DNA of 64,000 nucleotides from Photobacterium lucens (GTDB lineage: Bacteria > Pseudomonadota > Gammaproteobacteria > Enterobacterales > Vibrionaceae): NCBI RefSeq assembly GCF_009873615.1, contig NZ_SSMG01000001.1:1645-65644 (forward strand), read 5' to 3'. Under the pieces are notes generated by a model. It made no database searches, had not been told where the DNA came from, and saw nothing but the letters and a program-made list of their open reading frames with translations. Both the position numbers and the translations under genes were made by a program. Positions 41,153-50,875 of this stretch are shown in pieces. The number at the start of each line of letters is the position of its first letter. The stretch's first letter is position 1.

Positions 41153-42151
41153 TTATTGAGTCAATGCTTGTTGCCACTCGCGGATCCAAGCTTTGCGGTG
41201 TGTTGCCACTTCATCGGCACTAAACTCAAGGGCTTTGCTTGGTACGGTTAGCTCATCAAATCCTTTCGGTAAGCTTTGTTTTGTCACTGGATACATCCAG
41301 TTGTGGGTAGCGATTTGTGATTGGAAAGCACCGCTGACAACAAATTGCATGAACTCATCAGCCAGTTTTGGGTGTGGGCTATTTTTCATCTTCGCTGCGA
41401 CTTCTACTTGCATGTAGTGGCCTTCTTTAAAATCAGCCGCTTTGTACTGATGCTTGTTCTCAGCAATGATGTGATAAGCCGGTGATGTAGTGTATGACAA
41501 CACCATATCTGACTCGCCTTTTAAAAACATGTTATAAGCTTCTGACCAGCCTTTAGTTACAGTGACGGTGTGTTTTGCTAGTTGCTGCCACATTTCCGGT
41601 GCTTTATCACCATATACTGACTTGATCCACAACATTAGACCTTGGCCTGGGGTTGAGGTACGAGGATCTTGGTAGATCACGCTAATGTTTTGATCTTTGA
41701 TCAAGGCATCAAGACTTGCTGGTGGATTTGGTAGTTTTGAACTGTCGTAGACAAAGGCAAAATAACCATAGTCATAAGGCACGAATGTATCGTCATTCCA
41801 GCCTTTGGGTAGTGCTAGCTTACTGGTATCAACGTTAGAGGTTGTTAGTAATCCAGTGTTTTTCGCTTCTGTCATCAGGTTATTATCAAGCCCTAACAGA
41901 ATATCGGCTTTGCTGTTTTTACCTTCAAGACGCACACGATTTAAAATAGAGACGCCATCTTCTAGTGAAACAAAATTCACCTTACAGCCATTACATTGTG
42001 CTTCAAATGCTTTCTTGATCACAGGGCCCGGGCCCCATTCAGATGCAAATGAGCTGTAGGTGTAGACGTTGAGAGTATTGTCGGCAGCAAAAGCAGTGCT
42101 TGCGATCAGTGACAATGAGATAAGTGGTAGAAGAGTGGTTGTTTTTTTCAC
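41153..42151 (-). CDS. thiB: Thiamine-binding periplasmic protein ThiB
   Basis: A 332-residue periplasmic binding protein with signal peptide (cleavage after STAFA). The mature part opens ADNTLNVYTYSSFASEWGPG, typical of ThiB/TbpA, with WSEAYNMFLKGESDMVLSYT later. I choose GTG 42151 because CCGGAG lies 7 bp upstream; the frame stays open upstream to 42253, but this part is riboswitch leader. First gene of the operon, regulated by the TPP riboswitch. Confidence 0.93.
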   Translation of the reverse strand: MKKTTTLLPLISLSLIASTAFAADNTLNVYTYSSFASEWGPGPVIKKAFEAQCNGCKVNFVSLEDGVSILNRVRLEGKNSKADILLGLDNNLMTEAKNTGLLTTSNVDTSKLALPKGWNDDTFVPYDYGYFAFVYDSSKLPNPPASLDALIKDQNISVIYQDPRTSTPGQGLMLWIKSVYGDKAPEMWQQLAKHTVTVTKGWSEAYNMFLKGESDMVLSYTTSPAYHIIAENKHQYKAADFKEGHYMQVEVAAKMKNSPHPKLADEFMQFVVSGAFQSQIATHNWMYPVTKQSLPKGFDELTVPSKALEFSADEVATHRKAWIREWQQALTQ

Positions 42152-42153
42152 TA

Positions 42154-42208
42154 TGCGCTCCGGTATGTCCGACATCCTATGGACAAAAATAGAAAGAGAG
42201 AGCGGCAC
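42154..42208 (-). promoter_or_regulatory. Possible expression platform of the thiB riboswitch
   Basis: On the minus strand TGCCGCTC (42208-42201) can pair, with one bulged C, with GAGCGCA (42160-42154) that overlaps the GGAG of thiB. This could hide the ribosome-binding site when TPP is bound. Derived by eye from base complementarity only. Confidence 0.35.
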
Positions 42209-42271
42209 AGGTTTGAGAGCTGTCGCATCGTGCGGTGCAGCAGACTCGAGCATTTAGTTAAATGTCGAGTA

Positions 42272-42369
42272 TCTCAATTCCTACGCCAGCATTACCTGGT
42301 TCAGGTTCGATGGGTTCTGTATAAAGCAGTTATGCTTAACAATCTCAGCCAACAGGCTCCCCAATGAGA
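42272..42369 (-). promoter_or_regulatory. TPP (THI-box) riboswitch
   Basis: On the minus strand the conserved THI-box elements appear in order: GGGGAGCC, GGCTGAGA, ACCC, GAACCTGA, CAGGTAATGCTGGCGTAGG, closed by TCTCATT/AATTGAGA. It lies about 120 nt upstream of the thiB start, so TPP is expected to repress thiBPQ. It is followed at 42271-42246 by a hairpin (CTCGA-C-ATTT/AAATGCTCGAG) that lacks a T-run. The rest of the gap to leuD (42370-42584) is AT-rich and holds only the promoter. Confidence 0.95.
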
Positions 42370-42584
42370 ACAATGCATTGTACCTGTAACAGTAAATAAG
42401 TGATAGCGTCTGAATACACCACCTGTTGTAGACAAAGCGCATATTATTTAAAGCAATGACAGTATTAACATTCTCTCATCAAGGTGTTGTATTCCTTGAT
42501 AATAGTAAGTAATCGGTTTTCTAAACGACTATAGAGTATTTAGTGACTAAAACCTGCTTTTATTGTTTGTTTTGTTATTAGTGA

Positions 42585-42612
42585 CAAAAAATAAACGCCC
42601 ATCAAGGGCGTC
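42585..42612 (-). terminator. leuABCD operon terminator
   Basis: On the minus strand GACGCCC, loop TTGAT, GGGCGT followed by TTATTTTTT, 25 bp after the leuD stop. Confidence 0.82.
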
Positions 42613-42636
42613 TATGAAGTTTAAAATGATGAATGA

Positions 42637-43245
42637 TCAAGCAAGGAAGCGAGGGATTTGGCTCTCAAAGCTGGCGATCTTATCTTCGTGTTGTAGCGTT
42701 AAGCCGATGTTGTCTAGACCGTTAAGCAAACAGTGGCGACGGAATTCATCGATTTCGAATGAATAGGTTTTGCCGTTTGCGGTAACGTTCATTTGCTCAA
42801 GATCAACTGTGATCTCTGCACCTTCATTGGTTTCAACAAATTGGAACAGCTCATCGACTTCTTGTTCGGTTAGGCGAACAGGCACCATTTGATTGTTGAT
42901 CGAGTTACCGTAGAAAATGTCGGCAAAGCTTGGTGCGATCATTACTTGGATCCCGTAATCAGCCAGTGCCCATGGTGCGTGCTCACGAGATGAACCACAG
43001 CCAAAGTTTTCACGGGCAAGCAGAATACTTGCACCTTGATAGCGCGGGGCATTCATTACAAAATCAGGGTTGTTTTGCTCGCCTGCATCATCAAGGAAAC
43101 GCCAGTCATGGAAAAGGTGTTTACCAAATCCAGTACGGGTGACTTTCTGCAAAAATTGTTTTGGAATAATCGCATCGGTATCGACGTTGGCAGCATCTAG
43201 CGGTACGACAAGCCCAGTGTGTTGTTTAAAACCAGTCATGTTCAC
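42637..43245 (-). CDS. leuD: 3-isopropylmalate dehydratase small subunit
   Basis: 202 residues; partner of LeuC in isomerising 2- to 3-isopropylmalate in leucine synthesis. [20 protein letters not shown], the [12 protein letters not shown] and [15 protein letters not shown] segments are signature regions of the aconitase swivel domain. AAGGATG precedes the ATG; it starts 10 bp after leuC. Confidence 0.97.
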   Translation of the reverse strand: MNMTGFKQHTGLVVPLDAANVDTDAIIPKQFLQKVTRTGFGKHLFHDWRFLDDAGEQNNPDFVMNAPRYQGASILLARENFGCGSSREHAPWALADYGIQVMIAPSFADIFYGNSINNQMVPVRLTEQEVDELFQFVETNEGAEITVDLEQMNVTANGKTYSFEIDEFRRHCLLNGLDNIGLTLQHEDKIASFESQIPRFLA

Positions 43246-43254
43246 ATCCTTTTG

Positions 43255-44688
43255 TTACGCAGAAGCTGCGTCTAGTTGACGAATATCGACAAAGTGACCT
43301 GCACATGCCGCGGCTGCTGCCATCGCAGGACTTACTAGGTGAGTACGTCCATCACGACCTTGGCGGCCTTCGAAGTTACGGTTACTGGTTGAGGCACAAC
43401 GCTCACCTGGGCCTAAGCGATCGTTATTCATTGCCAAGCACATTGAGCACCCAGGTAGACGCCATTCAAAGCCGGCTTCAATGAAGATTTTATCTAGCCC
43501 TTCTTTTTCCGCTTGTGCTTTAACTTGCTCTGAACCCGGTACAACCAGAGCCTGAACATTCGGAGCGACTTTACGGCCTTTGGCAATCGCTGCTGCTGCA
43601 CGCATATCTTCAATACGTGAGTTGGTACATGAACCGATAAAGACCTTATCAATAGAGAAATCAGACAGGGTTTTACCTGCTTCTAGCCCCATGTAAGCCA
43701 ACGCTTTTTCCGCTGATGCTTTTTCTACTGGATCGCTAAAGCTTTCAGGTGCTGGAATTGGCTCGTCAACGGCAATCACTTGACCTGGGTTAGTTCCCCA
43801 TGTCACTTGTGGTTTAATCTCTTTCGCATCAAGGGTGACGACTGCATCAAACTTAGCATCAGGATCCGATTTCAGTGATGTCCAGTACTCGACTGCTGCA
43901 TCAAAGTCAGCGCCTTTTGGTGCAAATTCACGATCTTTAATATAATCAAAGGTAGTTTGATCTGGTGCGATCAAACCGGCTTTTGCGCCCAGTTCAATTG
44001 CCATGTTACAGACGGTCATACGACCTTCCATACTCAGATCGGTAATGGCTTCACCACAGAACTCCACCACATAACCCGTACCGCCAGCGGCAGTGGTTTT
44101 ACCAATGATCGCAAGGACGATATCTTTAGCGGTAATGCCTTCAGCAACCTTACCTTTTACTTCAATCTTCATGGTTTTGGCACGAGATTGCTTTAGGGTC
44201 TGAGTTGCTAGAACGTGCTCAACTTCAGAAGTACCAATACCAAAGGCCAGTGCGCCAAAGGCACCGTGCGTGGCGGTGTGTGAGTCACCACAAACAATGG
44301 TCATACCCGGTAGCGTAATACCTAGCTCTGGGCCCATAACGTGCACAATACCTTGATATTTATGGTTTAGATCGTACAGGGTGACACCAAATTCTTCACA
44401 GTTTTTGGCTAACGTTTCCATTTGAATGCGTGCCATTTCACCAGAGGCATTAATGTCTTTAGTTTGAGTAGAGACATTGTGATCCATGGTGGCAAAGGTT
44501 TTTGATACTTGGCGTACTTTACGGCCTTTTTCACGCAGACCATCAAAGGCTTGTGGTGATGTCACCTCATGCACTAAGTGGCGATCGATATACAGGATCG
44601 GGTTTTCGCCTTGCGCTGCAACAGCAACGTGGGCATCGTAAACTTTCTCGTAAAGCGTTTTAGGGGCGCTATTATTAGTGTTCGACAT
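43255..44688 (-). CDS. leuC: 3-isopropylmalate dehydratase large subunit
   Basis: A 477-residue [4Fe-4S] aconitase-family subunit. The three cluster cysteines are in [12 protein letters not shown] (about 350) and [11 protein letters not shown] (about 410-413). [30 protein letters not shown] is the substrate region. GGGAG precedes the ATG. Separated from leuB by 13 bp. Confidence 0.97.
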   Translation of the reverse strand: MSNTNNSAPKTLYEKVYDAHVAVAAQGENPILYIDRHLVHEVTSPQAFDGLREKGRKVRQVSKTFATMDHNVSTQTKDINASGEMARIQMETLAKNCEEFGVTLYDLNHKYQGIVHVMGPELGITLPGMTIVCGDSHTATHGAFGALAFGIGTSEVEHVLATQTLKQSRAKTMKIEVKGKVAEGITAKDIVLAIIGKTTAAGGTGYVVEFCGEAITDLSMEGRMTVCNMAIELGAKAGLIAPDQTTFDYIKDREFAPKGADFDAAVEYWTSLKSDPDAKFDAVVTLDAKEIKPQVTWGTNPGQVIAVDEPIPAPESFSDPVEKASAEKALAYMGLEAGKTLSDFSIDKVFIGSCTNSRIEDMRAAAAIAKGRKVAPNVQALVVPGSEQVKAQAEKEGLDKIFIEAGFEWRLPGCSMCLAMNNDRLGPGERCASTSNRNFEGRQGRDGRTHLVSPAMAAAAACAGHFVDIRQLDAASA

Positions 44689-44701
44689 TGCTCATGCTCC
44701 C

Positions 44702-45820
<1,119 letters not shown>

Positions 45821-45851
45821 TTAAAATTCGTTATCTTGGTTTGCTATCAGC

Positions 45852-47393
45852 TCAATGAGCAGAGCGCTGTTTGATCTCTTCAATTTGATCGGCACGGTGA
45901 ATACTATTAATAACGTGCAGTAGGGCTTGACCAGAGGCTTCAACAATATCAGTTGCGAGACCCGTACCGTGGTATTTTCTGCCTTTATAGTTAGCGATAA
46001 TATCGGCCTGACCTAGGCCATCTTCGCCTTCACCTTTGGCGGTTAGATCAAACTTATCCAATACAATGTCGTAACCCGTTAAACGGTAAATACATTGGTA
46101 TAGCGCATCAACCGGACCATTGCCGACAGCTGCTTCACACTTTTCTTCATCACCACATTGCAGCTTGATGCTGGTGGTTGCCATTACGCTACCTGATTGC
46201 ACACTTAGGTAATTTAGTTTGAAGTAGTCATCTTCATCACGCAGGTTGGAAAAATGCATCAGTGCTTCAAGATCGTAATCAAACACCTGACCTTTACGAT
46301 CTGCCAGTTTTAGGAAATCAGCGTACAACTTATCTAGGTTGTATTCGTTTTCGGTGTAACCCATGGCATCCATATGGCTTTTCACTGCGGCACGACCGGA
46401 ACGGCTGGTTAGGTTGAGTGCTTGGTTTTTCAGACCAATAGACTCTGGTGTCATGATTTCATAGGTGTTCTTATTCTTTAGCATGCCATCTTGGTGAATA
46501 CCTGATGAGTGACTAAAGGCATTAGCACCGACAATCGCTTTGTTGGCCTGAATAGGCATGTTACATAGTTGGCTGACCATTTTACTGGTGCGGTGAATTT
46601 CATCGTGCTTGATATTGGTCGTCACGCCAAGTAGCTCTTGACGGGTTTTGATGATCATGGCGATCTCTTCTAGCGAACAGTTACCTGCACGTTCACCTAA
46701 GCCGTTAATCGTCCCTTCCACTTGGCGAGCACCCGCTTGAACTGCTGCCATTGAGTTAGCAACAGACATCCCTAAATCATCATGACAGTGAACCGAGATG
46801 ATGGCTTTATCGATATTCGGGACGCGGTTAAATAGCTGAGTGATGATGCCACCAAATTCACTTGGTAGGGTGTAGCCTACGGTATCTGGAATATTAATGG
46901 TGTTTGCGCCTGCATTGATCGCAGCTTCTACCATACGACACAGGTTATCAATAGGAGTGCGACCTGCATCTTCACAAGAAAACTCGACATCATCAGTGTA
47001 ATTGCGAGCACGTTTAACTGCGGCAACACCCATCTCAATCACGTCATCATAGCTGCGACGCAGTTTGTCTTGGACGTGAACGGTCGAAGTAGAAATAAAA
47101 GTATGAATACGAAAAGCTTCTGCGACTTTTAAAGATTCTGCTGCCACATCAATATCTTTCGCAACGGCACGAGAAAGGGCACAAACACGACTATTTTTGA
47201 TATTTTTGGCAATGGTCTGCACTGACTCAAAATCACCTGGTGATGAAACAGGGAAACCCGCCTCAATAACATCAACACCTAGACGTTCTAATGCGTATGC
47301 GATCTGTAGCTTTTCTTTTACGGTTAGGCTTGCTGATAGCGCCTGCTCACCGTCACGTAGCGTAGTATCGAAAATAATGACCTGATCTTTCAT
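45852..47393 (-). CDS. leuA: 2-isopropylmalate synthase
   Basis: The committed step of leucine synthesis: acetyl-CoA plus 2-oxoisovalerate. 513 residues. An N-terminal TIM barrel has [21 protein letters not shown] and metal-binding HCHDDLGMS, with [19 protein letters not shown]. The C-terminal LeuA regulatory domain (about 390-513) binds leucine for feedback inhibition. AAAAGGAAG precedes the ATG. First structural gene after the leucine attenuator. Confidence 0.97.
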   Translation of the reverse strand: MKDQVIIFDTTLRDGEQALSASLTVKEKLQIAYALERLGVDVIEAGFPVSSPGDFESVQTIAKNIKNSRVCALSRAVAKDIDVAAESLKVAEAFRIHTFISTSTVHVQDKLRRSYDDVIEMGVAAVKRARNYTDDVEFSCEDAGRTPIDNLCRMVEAAINAGANTINIPDTVGYTLPSEFGGIITQLFNRVPNIDKAIISVHCHDDLGMSVANSMAAVQAGARQVEGTINGLGERAGNCSLEEIAMIIKTRQELLGVTTNIKHDEIHRTSKMVSQLCNMPIQANKAIVGANAFSHSSGIHQDGMLKNKNTYEIMTPESIGLKNQALNLTSRSGRAAVKSHMDAMGYTENEYNLDKLYADFLKLADRKGQVFDYDLEALMHFSNLRDEDDYFKLNYLSVQSGSVMATTSIKLQCGDEEKCEAAVGNGPVDALYQCIYRLTGYDIVLDKFDLTAKGEGEDGLGQADIIANYKGRKYHGTGLATDIVEASGQALLHVINSIHRADQIEEIKQRSAH

Positions 47394-47461
47394 TGCTACT
47401 TCCTTTTAGTCTATTACCGTTACAGGTTAGTTCGCATTCACTTGCGCTAGTCCGATATATG

Positions 47462-47489
47462 AAAAAACCCGCGCAAGTGGCGCGGGTTC
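47462..47489 (-). terminator. Leucine operon attenuator (terminator hairpin)
   Basis: On the minus strand AACCCGCGC, loop CACTT, GCGCGGGTT then TTTT, 45 nt after the leader peptide stop and 70 nt before leuA. An upstream copy of the arm, GCGCGGGTTGC (47531-47521), can pair with AACCCGCGC instead, forming an antiterminator. This is the classical arrangement for ribosome-stalling attenuation. Confidence 0.92.
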
Positions 47490-47533
47490 TAAATTCATCA
47501 GTGGCATTTCCCACCCATAAGCAACCCGCGCGA

Positions 47534-47584
47534 TTAAGTCACGATAAGGAGGAGGCTTAGGAGTAACGAGAAATGCTTTTTCAT
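47534..47584 (-). CDS. leuL: leu operon leader peptide
   Basis: A 16-residue peptide MKKHFSLLLSLLLIVT containing six leucine codons in two triplets (LLL-S-LLL), several being CTC or CTT/CTA. Its stop is 3 nt before the first antiterminator arm. Ribosome stalling at these codons when charged tRNA-Leu is scarce would favour the antiterminator and allow leuABCD transcription. The ribosome-binding site is weak. Confidence 0.92.
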   Translation of the reverse strand: MKKHFSLLLSLLLIVT

Positions 47585-47617
47585 CTTGTACACACTTATA
47601 TAAAGTTAATTAACAAA

Positions 47618-47647
47618 TGAATACCAAATAGACAGGTCAAAGGTCAA
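47618..47647 (-). promoter_or_regulatory. Probable leuLABCD promoter
   Basis: On the minus strand TTGACC, an 18-bp spacer and TATTCA, about 34 bp before the leader peptide ATG. A second, overlapping TTGACC lies 9 bp downstream of the first. The rest of the 319-bp gap to 47903 is AT-rich and holds the divergent PAP2 promoter. Confidence 0.5.
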
Positions 47648-47841
47648 CCAATAATTACGTTTATTTTACAAATATGCCATTAAAGTGTTGATTTTAAATT
47701 AAAGGAAAGTGTTGTTTCTCGATATGAGCACAAGGCATGCTGCTATCAATATTATTTTAAAGCATCTTCATTCATTACATTTAGCTAACATTTGCTTGCT
47801 TTTAAATAGATAAATGGATTGTCATTGAGTCTCCTTTGAAG

Positions 47842-47883
47842 CTTAACTTTGCTGTCATAACTCCTTTTTATGCTAGTGATAAT
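47842..47883 (+). promoter_or_regulatory. Promoter region of PAP2-glycosyltransferase operon, possible Pho half-site
   Basis: CTGTCATAA at 47852-47860 equals the first half of the E. coli Pho box (CTGTCATAAAT). The neighbouring 11-bp half-sites on either side are poor. GATAAT at 47878-47883 could be a -10 element. Evidence is weak for PhoB but worth a test given the gene content. Confidence 0.3.
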
Positions 47884-47903
47884 TATAAAAAGGAGATTGA
47901 TAG

Positions 47904-48413
47904 ATGACGTTATTAAGCCCTATTCATCGTTTTGACTATGCCTTTTCAACGCTTTGTCTTTGTCATCGTTTTACCCCTTCTGTAGCCAAGATCAGCCGTA
48001 TTGTCTCTCGTACTGGTGATGGCCACCTTTATGCTTTGATTGGCTTGATGGTGTGGTTGATTGATGATCAACAAGGTAGTGCATTTCTTCGCTATGGCTT
48101 ATTGATGTTTTTACTTGAATTGCCCCTGTACTGGCTGTTGAAAAATAGCTTCAAACGCGATCGCCCAGTCAGTTTACCCACCTTTATTAAACCTTCCGAT
48201 CGCTACAGCTTGCCGTCAGGTCATACCGCGGCTGCTTTTATGATGGCGGCGTTGATTTCAAGTTTTTTTCCTGCTTTTAGCCTATTGGCTTGGTGTTGGG
48301 CTGGCTGTATTGGACTATCTCGTGTGTTGCTGGGAGTGCATTACTTTAGCGACATTGTGGCAGGTGCGTTATTAGGCCTTGTTTGCTTTGAATTAGTCAG
48401 TGTTACCTTGTGA
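47904..48413 (+). CDS. PAP2 family membrane phosphatase
   Basis: A 169-residue integral membrane protein with all three acid-phosphatase signatures: KNSFKRDRP (K-x6-RP, near residue 77), LPSGHTAAAF (PSGH, near 101) and SRVLLGVHYFSD (SR-x5-H-x3-D, near 141). Membrane segments surround these. Substrates of the family are lipid phosphates such as phosphatidate, phosphatidylglycerophosphate or undecaprenyl-PP. It has a strong AAAAAGGAG site and is 10 bp from a glycosyltransferase gene, with which it surely forms an operon. Confidence 0.9.
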   Translation: MTLLSPIHRFDYAFSTLCLCHRFTPSVAKISRIVSRTGDGHLYALIGLMVWLIDDQQGSAFLRYGLLMFLLELPLYWLLKNSFKRDRPVSLPTFIKPSDRYSLPSGHTAAAFMMAALISSFFPAFSLLAWCWAGCIGLSRVLLGVHYFSDIVAGALLGLVCFELVSVTL

Positions 48414-48423
48414 GGAATAAACA

Positions 48424-49542
48424 ATGAAAATACTTTATGGGATCCAAGGTACTGGCAATGGTCATATTTCTCGCGCTCGTGAAATGGCACGGGCCTTTCA
48501 AGGCTTAGATTGCCAAGTTGATTATTATTTTTCAGGTCGAGCCGCCGATAAATTTTTTGATATGGCGTGCTTTGGAGATTTTCAGGTAGGTAAAGGGCTG
48601 ACGTTTGTTACCGAGCAAGGCTGCGTGCAAAAGTGGAAAACGTGGCGTCATCTGAAGTTAGGTTATTTTCGTCAAGAAGTGAAAGCGCTCGATTTATCCG
48701 ATTATGATTTGGTGCTTAATGATTTTGAGCCAGTAACAGCATGGGCAGCCAAGCAACAGCAAGTACCGAGTTTATCGCTTAGCCACCAAGCGGCATTTCT
48801 TCATCATGTACCTAAGGTTAACGACAGCTTATGTGATCGATTATTGACGCGTTATTTTGCTCCAACTCAGTATCAAATTGGACTACATTGGTATCATTTT
48901 AACTGTCCAATATTACCGCCGATTATTCCTTGTTTTGATAAGCCAAGCATCAATCAAGCATCGTTCATCTTAGTGTATTTGCCATTTGAGTCCTTAACTC
49001 AAATTACTGAATTACTTTCCCACTTTCAGTCGATCAATTTTGTCTGTTATCACCCCGATATTGAGATTGAATCTCAGTGGCAAAATGTACAGTTAAAACC
49101 ACTTAGTCGTGATGGTTTTCATCATCACTTACATCAATGCAAAGGCGTGGTGGCAAACGGTGGGTTTGAACTGCCATCGGAGGCGATTTCACTGGGTAAA
49201 AAATTGTTGTTGAAACCACTACAAGGACAATTTGAACAGAGCAGTAATGTTGCTACTTTAGCAATGATGGGATTGGCTCATGTGACTCAGTCGTTAGATG
49301 TCACGACGATGCGAGTATGGCTAGATAGTGAAAGTGTAGGACGAGTCAAAATTCCTGATGTTGCAAGTGAAGTTGGTAAGTGGTTACTTAGTGGTGATTG
49401 GGATGATATAACAACGCTGCAAAATACACTTTGGTCGCAAGTTGAATTCCCTGAATTAGTTTGTGAAGTGATGTCAGAGCATTATCCAGAAAGCCAATAT
49501 ATCACCTCGAACCTTTCGTTAACTAAACCATTAATGAAGTGA
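48424..49542 (+). CDS. MJ1255/VC2487 family glycosyltransferase (GT-B)
   Basis: A 372-residue soluble or peripheral protein. The N-terminal GIQGTGNGHISRAREMARAF is the glycine-rich loop of MurG/MGDG-synthase-like GT-B enzymes. The C-terminal VVANGGFELPSEAISLGKK and PLQGQFEQSSNVATL form the nucleotide-sugar site. I assign it to TIGR00661 from memory. Acceptor and sugar are unknown. Coupled to a PAP2 phosphatase gene; diacylglycerol made by such a phosphatase could be its acceptor (inference). GAGGAA precedes the ATG. Downstream lies an AT-rich gap without a clear terminator. Confidence 0.85.
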   Translation: MKILYGIQGTGNGHISRAREMARAFQGLDCQVDYYFSGRAADKFFDMACFGDFQVGKGLTFVTEQGCVQKWKTWRHLKLGYFRQEVKALDLSDYDLVLNDFEPVTAWAAKQQQVPSLSLSHQAAFLHHVPKVNDSLCDRLLTRYFAPTQYQIGLHWYHFNCPILPPIIPCFDKPSINQASFILVYLPFESLTQITELLSHFQSINFVCYHPDIEIESQWQNVQLKPLSRDGFHHHLHQCKGVVANGGFELPSEAISLGKKLLLKPLQGQFEQSSNVATLAMMGLAHVTQSLDVTTMRVWLDSESVGRVKIPDVASEVGKWLLSGDWDDITTLQNTLWSQVEFPELVCEVMSEHYPESQYITSNLSLTKPLMK

Positions 49543-49783
49543 ATTAATGACCTTAGAGTACTGATTATTCTTGAATCGGTGGTGATGTTTTATATTAAAA
49601 AACGATCTAAATTTTTATTTATATCTTTTTTTATTTATTTTATGTATCAACTATCTGTTTGATTTTTAATGTTTTGTTTTCTGAATGTTTATCAATTCAT
49701 ACAATCTTCATGATCGCTTATTTTCTATTATTAGTCTCATCAATCGGTTTGGATAATACTTGCCTCATCCCGAGTTTAGGGGA

Positions 49784-49819
49784 GTAACACTAGAAGTTAG
49801 CGTTAGGCTTCTAAGTTAC
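49784..49819 (+). repeat. Leader hairpin 1 upstream of leuO
   Basis: GTAAC-AC-TAGAAG pairs with CTTCTA-A-GTTAC around an 11-nt loop (11 bp in two helices with an internal loop). It lies 48 bp before the leuO ATG. Confidence 0.6.
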
Positions 49820-49823
49820 TGCT

Positions 49824-49864
49824 GGCATAACGGATATGCCTATAAATTAATAATTAGAGGCATA
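49824..49864 (+). promoter_or_regulatory. Putative leuO translational switch
   Basis: GGCATA (49824-49829) can pair with TATGCC (49835-49840), a 6-bp hairpin. An identical GGCATA at 49859-49864 overlaps the AGAGG ribosome-binding site (49856-49860) of leuO and can pair with the same TATGCC. The two pairings exclude each other, one leaving the ribosome-binding site free and one covering it. A minimal ORF (M-P-I-N-stop) starts inside TATGCC at 49836. Confidence 0.45.
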
Positions 49865-49866
49865 AC

Positions 49867-50823
49867 ATGACACGTAAGACATCTACAGTTTACCCAGCAG
49901 ACAATTACTCAATGGAATCGACATTACGTAGTGTTGATCTTAACTTATTGACGGTTTTTGATGCCGTGATGCAAGAGCAAAATATCACTCGTGCTGCACA
50001 TAATTTGGGTATGTCACAACCTGCTGTAAGTAATGCTGTTGCTCGCCTGAAAGTTATGTTCAATGATGAACTTTTTATTCGCCATGGCCGTGGTATTCAA
50101 CCTACTCAACGAGCAAAACAATTGTTTGGTCCATTACGCCAAGCGTTGCAATTAGTGAAGAATGAATTGCCGTGCTCTATCTTTAGTCCTCAGACATCGA
50201 ACCGCTCATTTAAGCTTGCTATTTGTAGCCCTTCAGACATGCGTTTTGCACCACAAATTCTGACAGAAATGAGCACTCAAGCGCCGAACTTGCGTGTACA
50301 ACTTGAAGCAGAATTTGAAGCGGATTTAGCACAAAAATTGCGTTATCAGGAAATCGATTTTGTTATTGATTATGTACGCTTTGATGAGCAAGGTTTTTGT
50401 AGTACAGAATTGTTCAGCGATGAGCTAGTGGTTATCGCTTCAGATAAGCACCCGCGTTTAGGTGATACTATTTCAGAATCCGAGTTTAACCATGAAATGC
50501 ATGCGGTACTTAAAAATGTACCAGAAGTAAAAAACTTTGCTGATCATATTTACAATCAAGCTGTGAATTATAACGAAGCATATCAAGGTGCAAGCCTGAG
50601 CAATATTATGTACGTTGTAGGTCAATCTGAGCTGATTGCTGTAGCACCTCGTTGGTTAGCGGAATCTGTGGCTGATAACCTACAATTAAAGGTATTAGAG
50701 CTACCATTTGCGAACAACAAGATCAGCGGTTACCTAAGTTGGCATGAATCAACACAAAAAGACAAAGGTAACATTTGGATGCGCGATCAATTAATGGCTA
50801 TCTGTGGCGATCTAGCACAGTAA
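49867..50823 (+). CDS. leuO: LysR-type transcriptional regulator LeuO
   Basis: A 318-residue LysR regulator and global anti-silencer of H-NS in enterics; in vibrios linked to acid and bile responses. N-terminal helix-turn-helix: LRSVDLNLLTVFDAVMQEQ, AAHNLGMSQPAVSNAVARLK (about 40-60). The C-terminal effector domain spans about 105-318. The location next to leuABCD and ilvIH is that of LeuO in relatives. AGAGG sits 6 bp before the ATG inside the proposed switch. Ends in a strong terminator. Confidence 0.93.
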   Translation: MTRKTSTVYPADNYSMESTLRSVDLNLLTVFDAVMQEQNITRAAHNLGMSQPAVSNAVARLKVMFNDELFIRHGRGIQPTQRAKQLFGPLRQALQLVKNELPCSIFSPQTSNRSFKLAICSPSDMRFAPQILTEMSTQAPNLRVQLEAEFEADLAQKLRYQEIDFVIDYVRFDEQGFCSTELFSDELVVIASDKHPRLGDTISESEFNHEMHAVLKNVPEVKNFADHIYNQAVNYNEAYQGASLSNIMYVVGQSELIAVAPRWLAESVADNLQLKVLELPFANNKISGYLSWHESTQKDKGNIWMRDQLMAICGDLAQ

Positions 50824-50844
50824 TCTATAAGCATCATTGAAAGA

Positions 50845-50875
50845 GAGGTCAGCCTAGTTGCTGACCTTTTTTATT
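50845..50875 (+). terminator. leuO terminator
   Basis: GAGGTCAGC, loop CTAGTT, GCTGACCTTTTTTATT, 20 bp after leuO. Confidence 0.88.

Larger units (their letters stand above)
49543..49866 (+). other. Long AT-rich leader region of leuO
   Basis: 324 bp with no ORF of note. The first 200 bp are very AT-rich (T-runs), as expected for an H-NS-silenced leuO promoter. The last 85 bp hold the leader hairpins listed separately, including CTCATCCC...GGGGAG at 49764-49783. Confidence 0.5.

Noticed and set aside
42152-42253. N-terminal extension of ThiB up to 42253
   Set aside because: It has no ribosome-binding site, would precede the signal peptide by 34 residues and falls in the riboswitch leader.
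49836-49850. Four-codon upstream ORF (M-P-I-N) before leuO
   Set aside because: No convincing ribosome-binding site; mentioned in the switch entry but not called as a gene.
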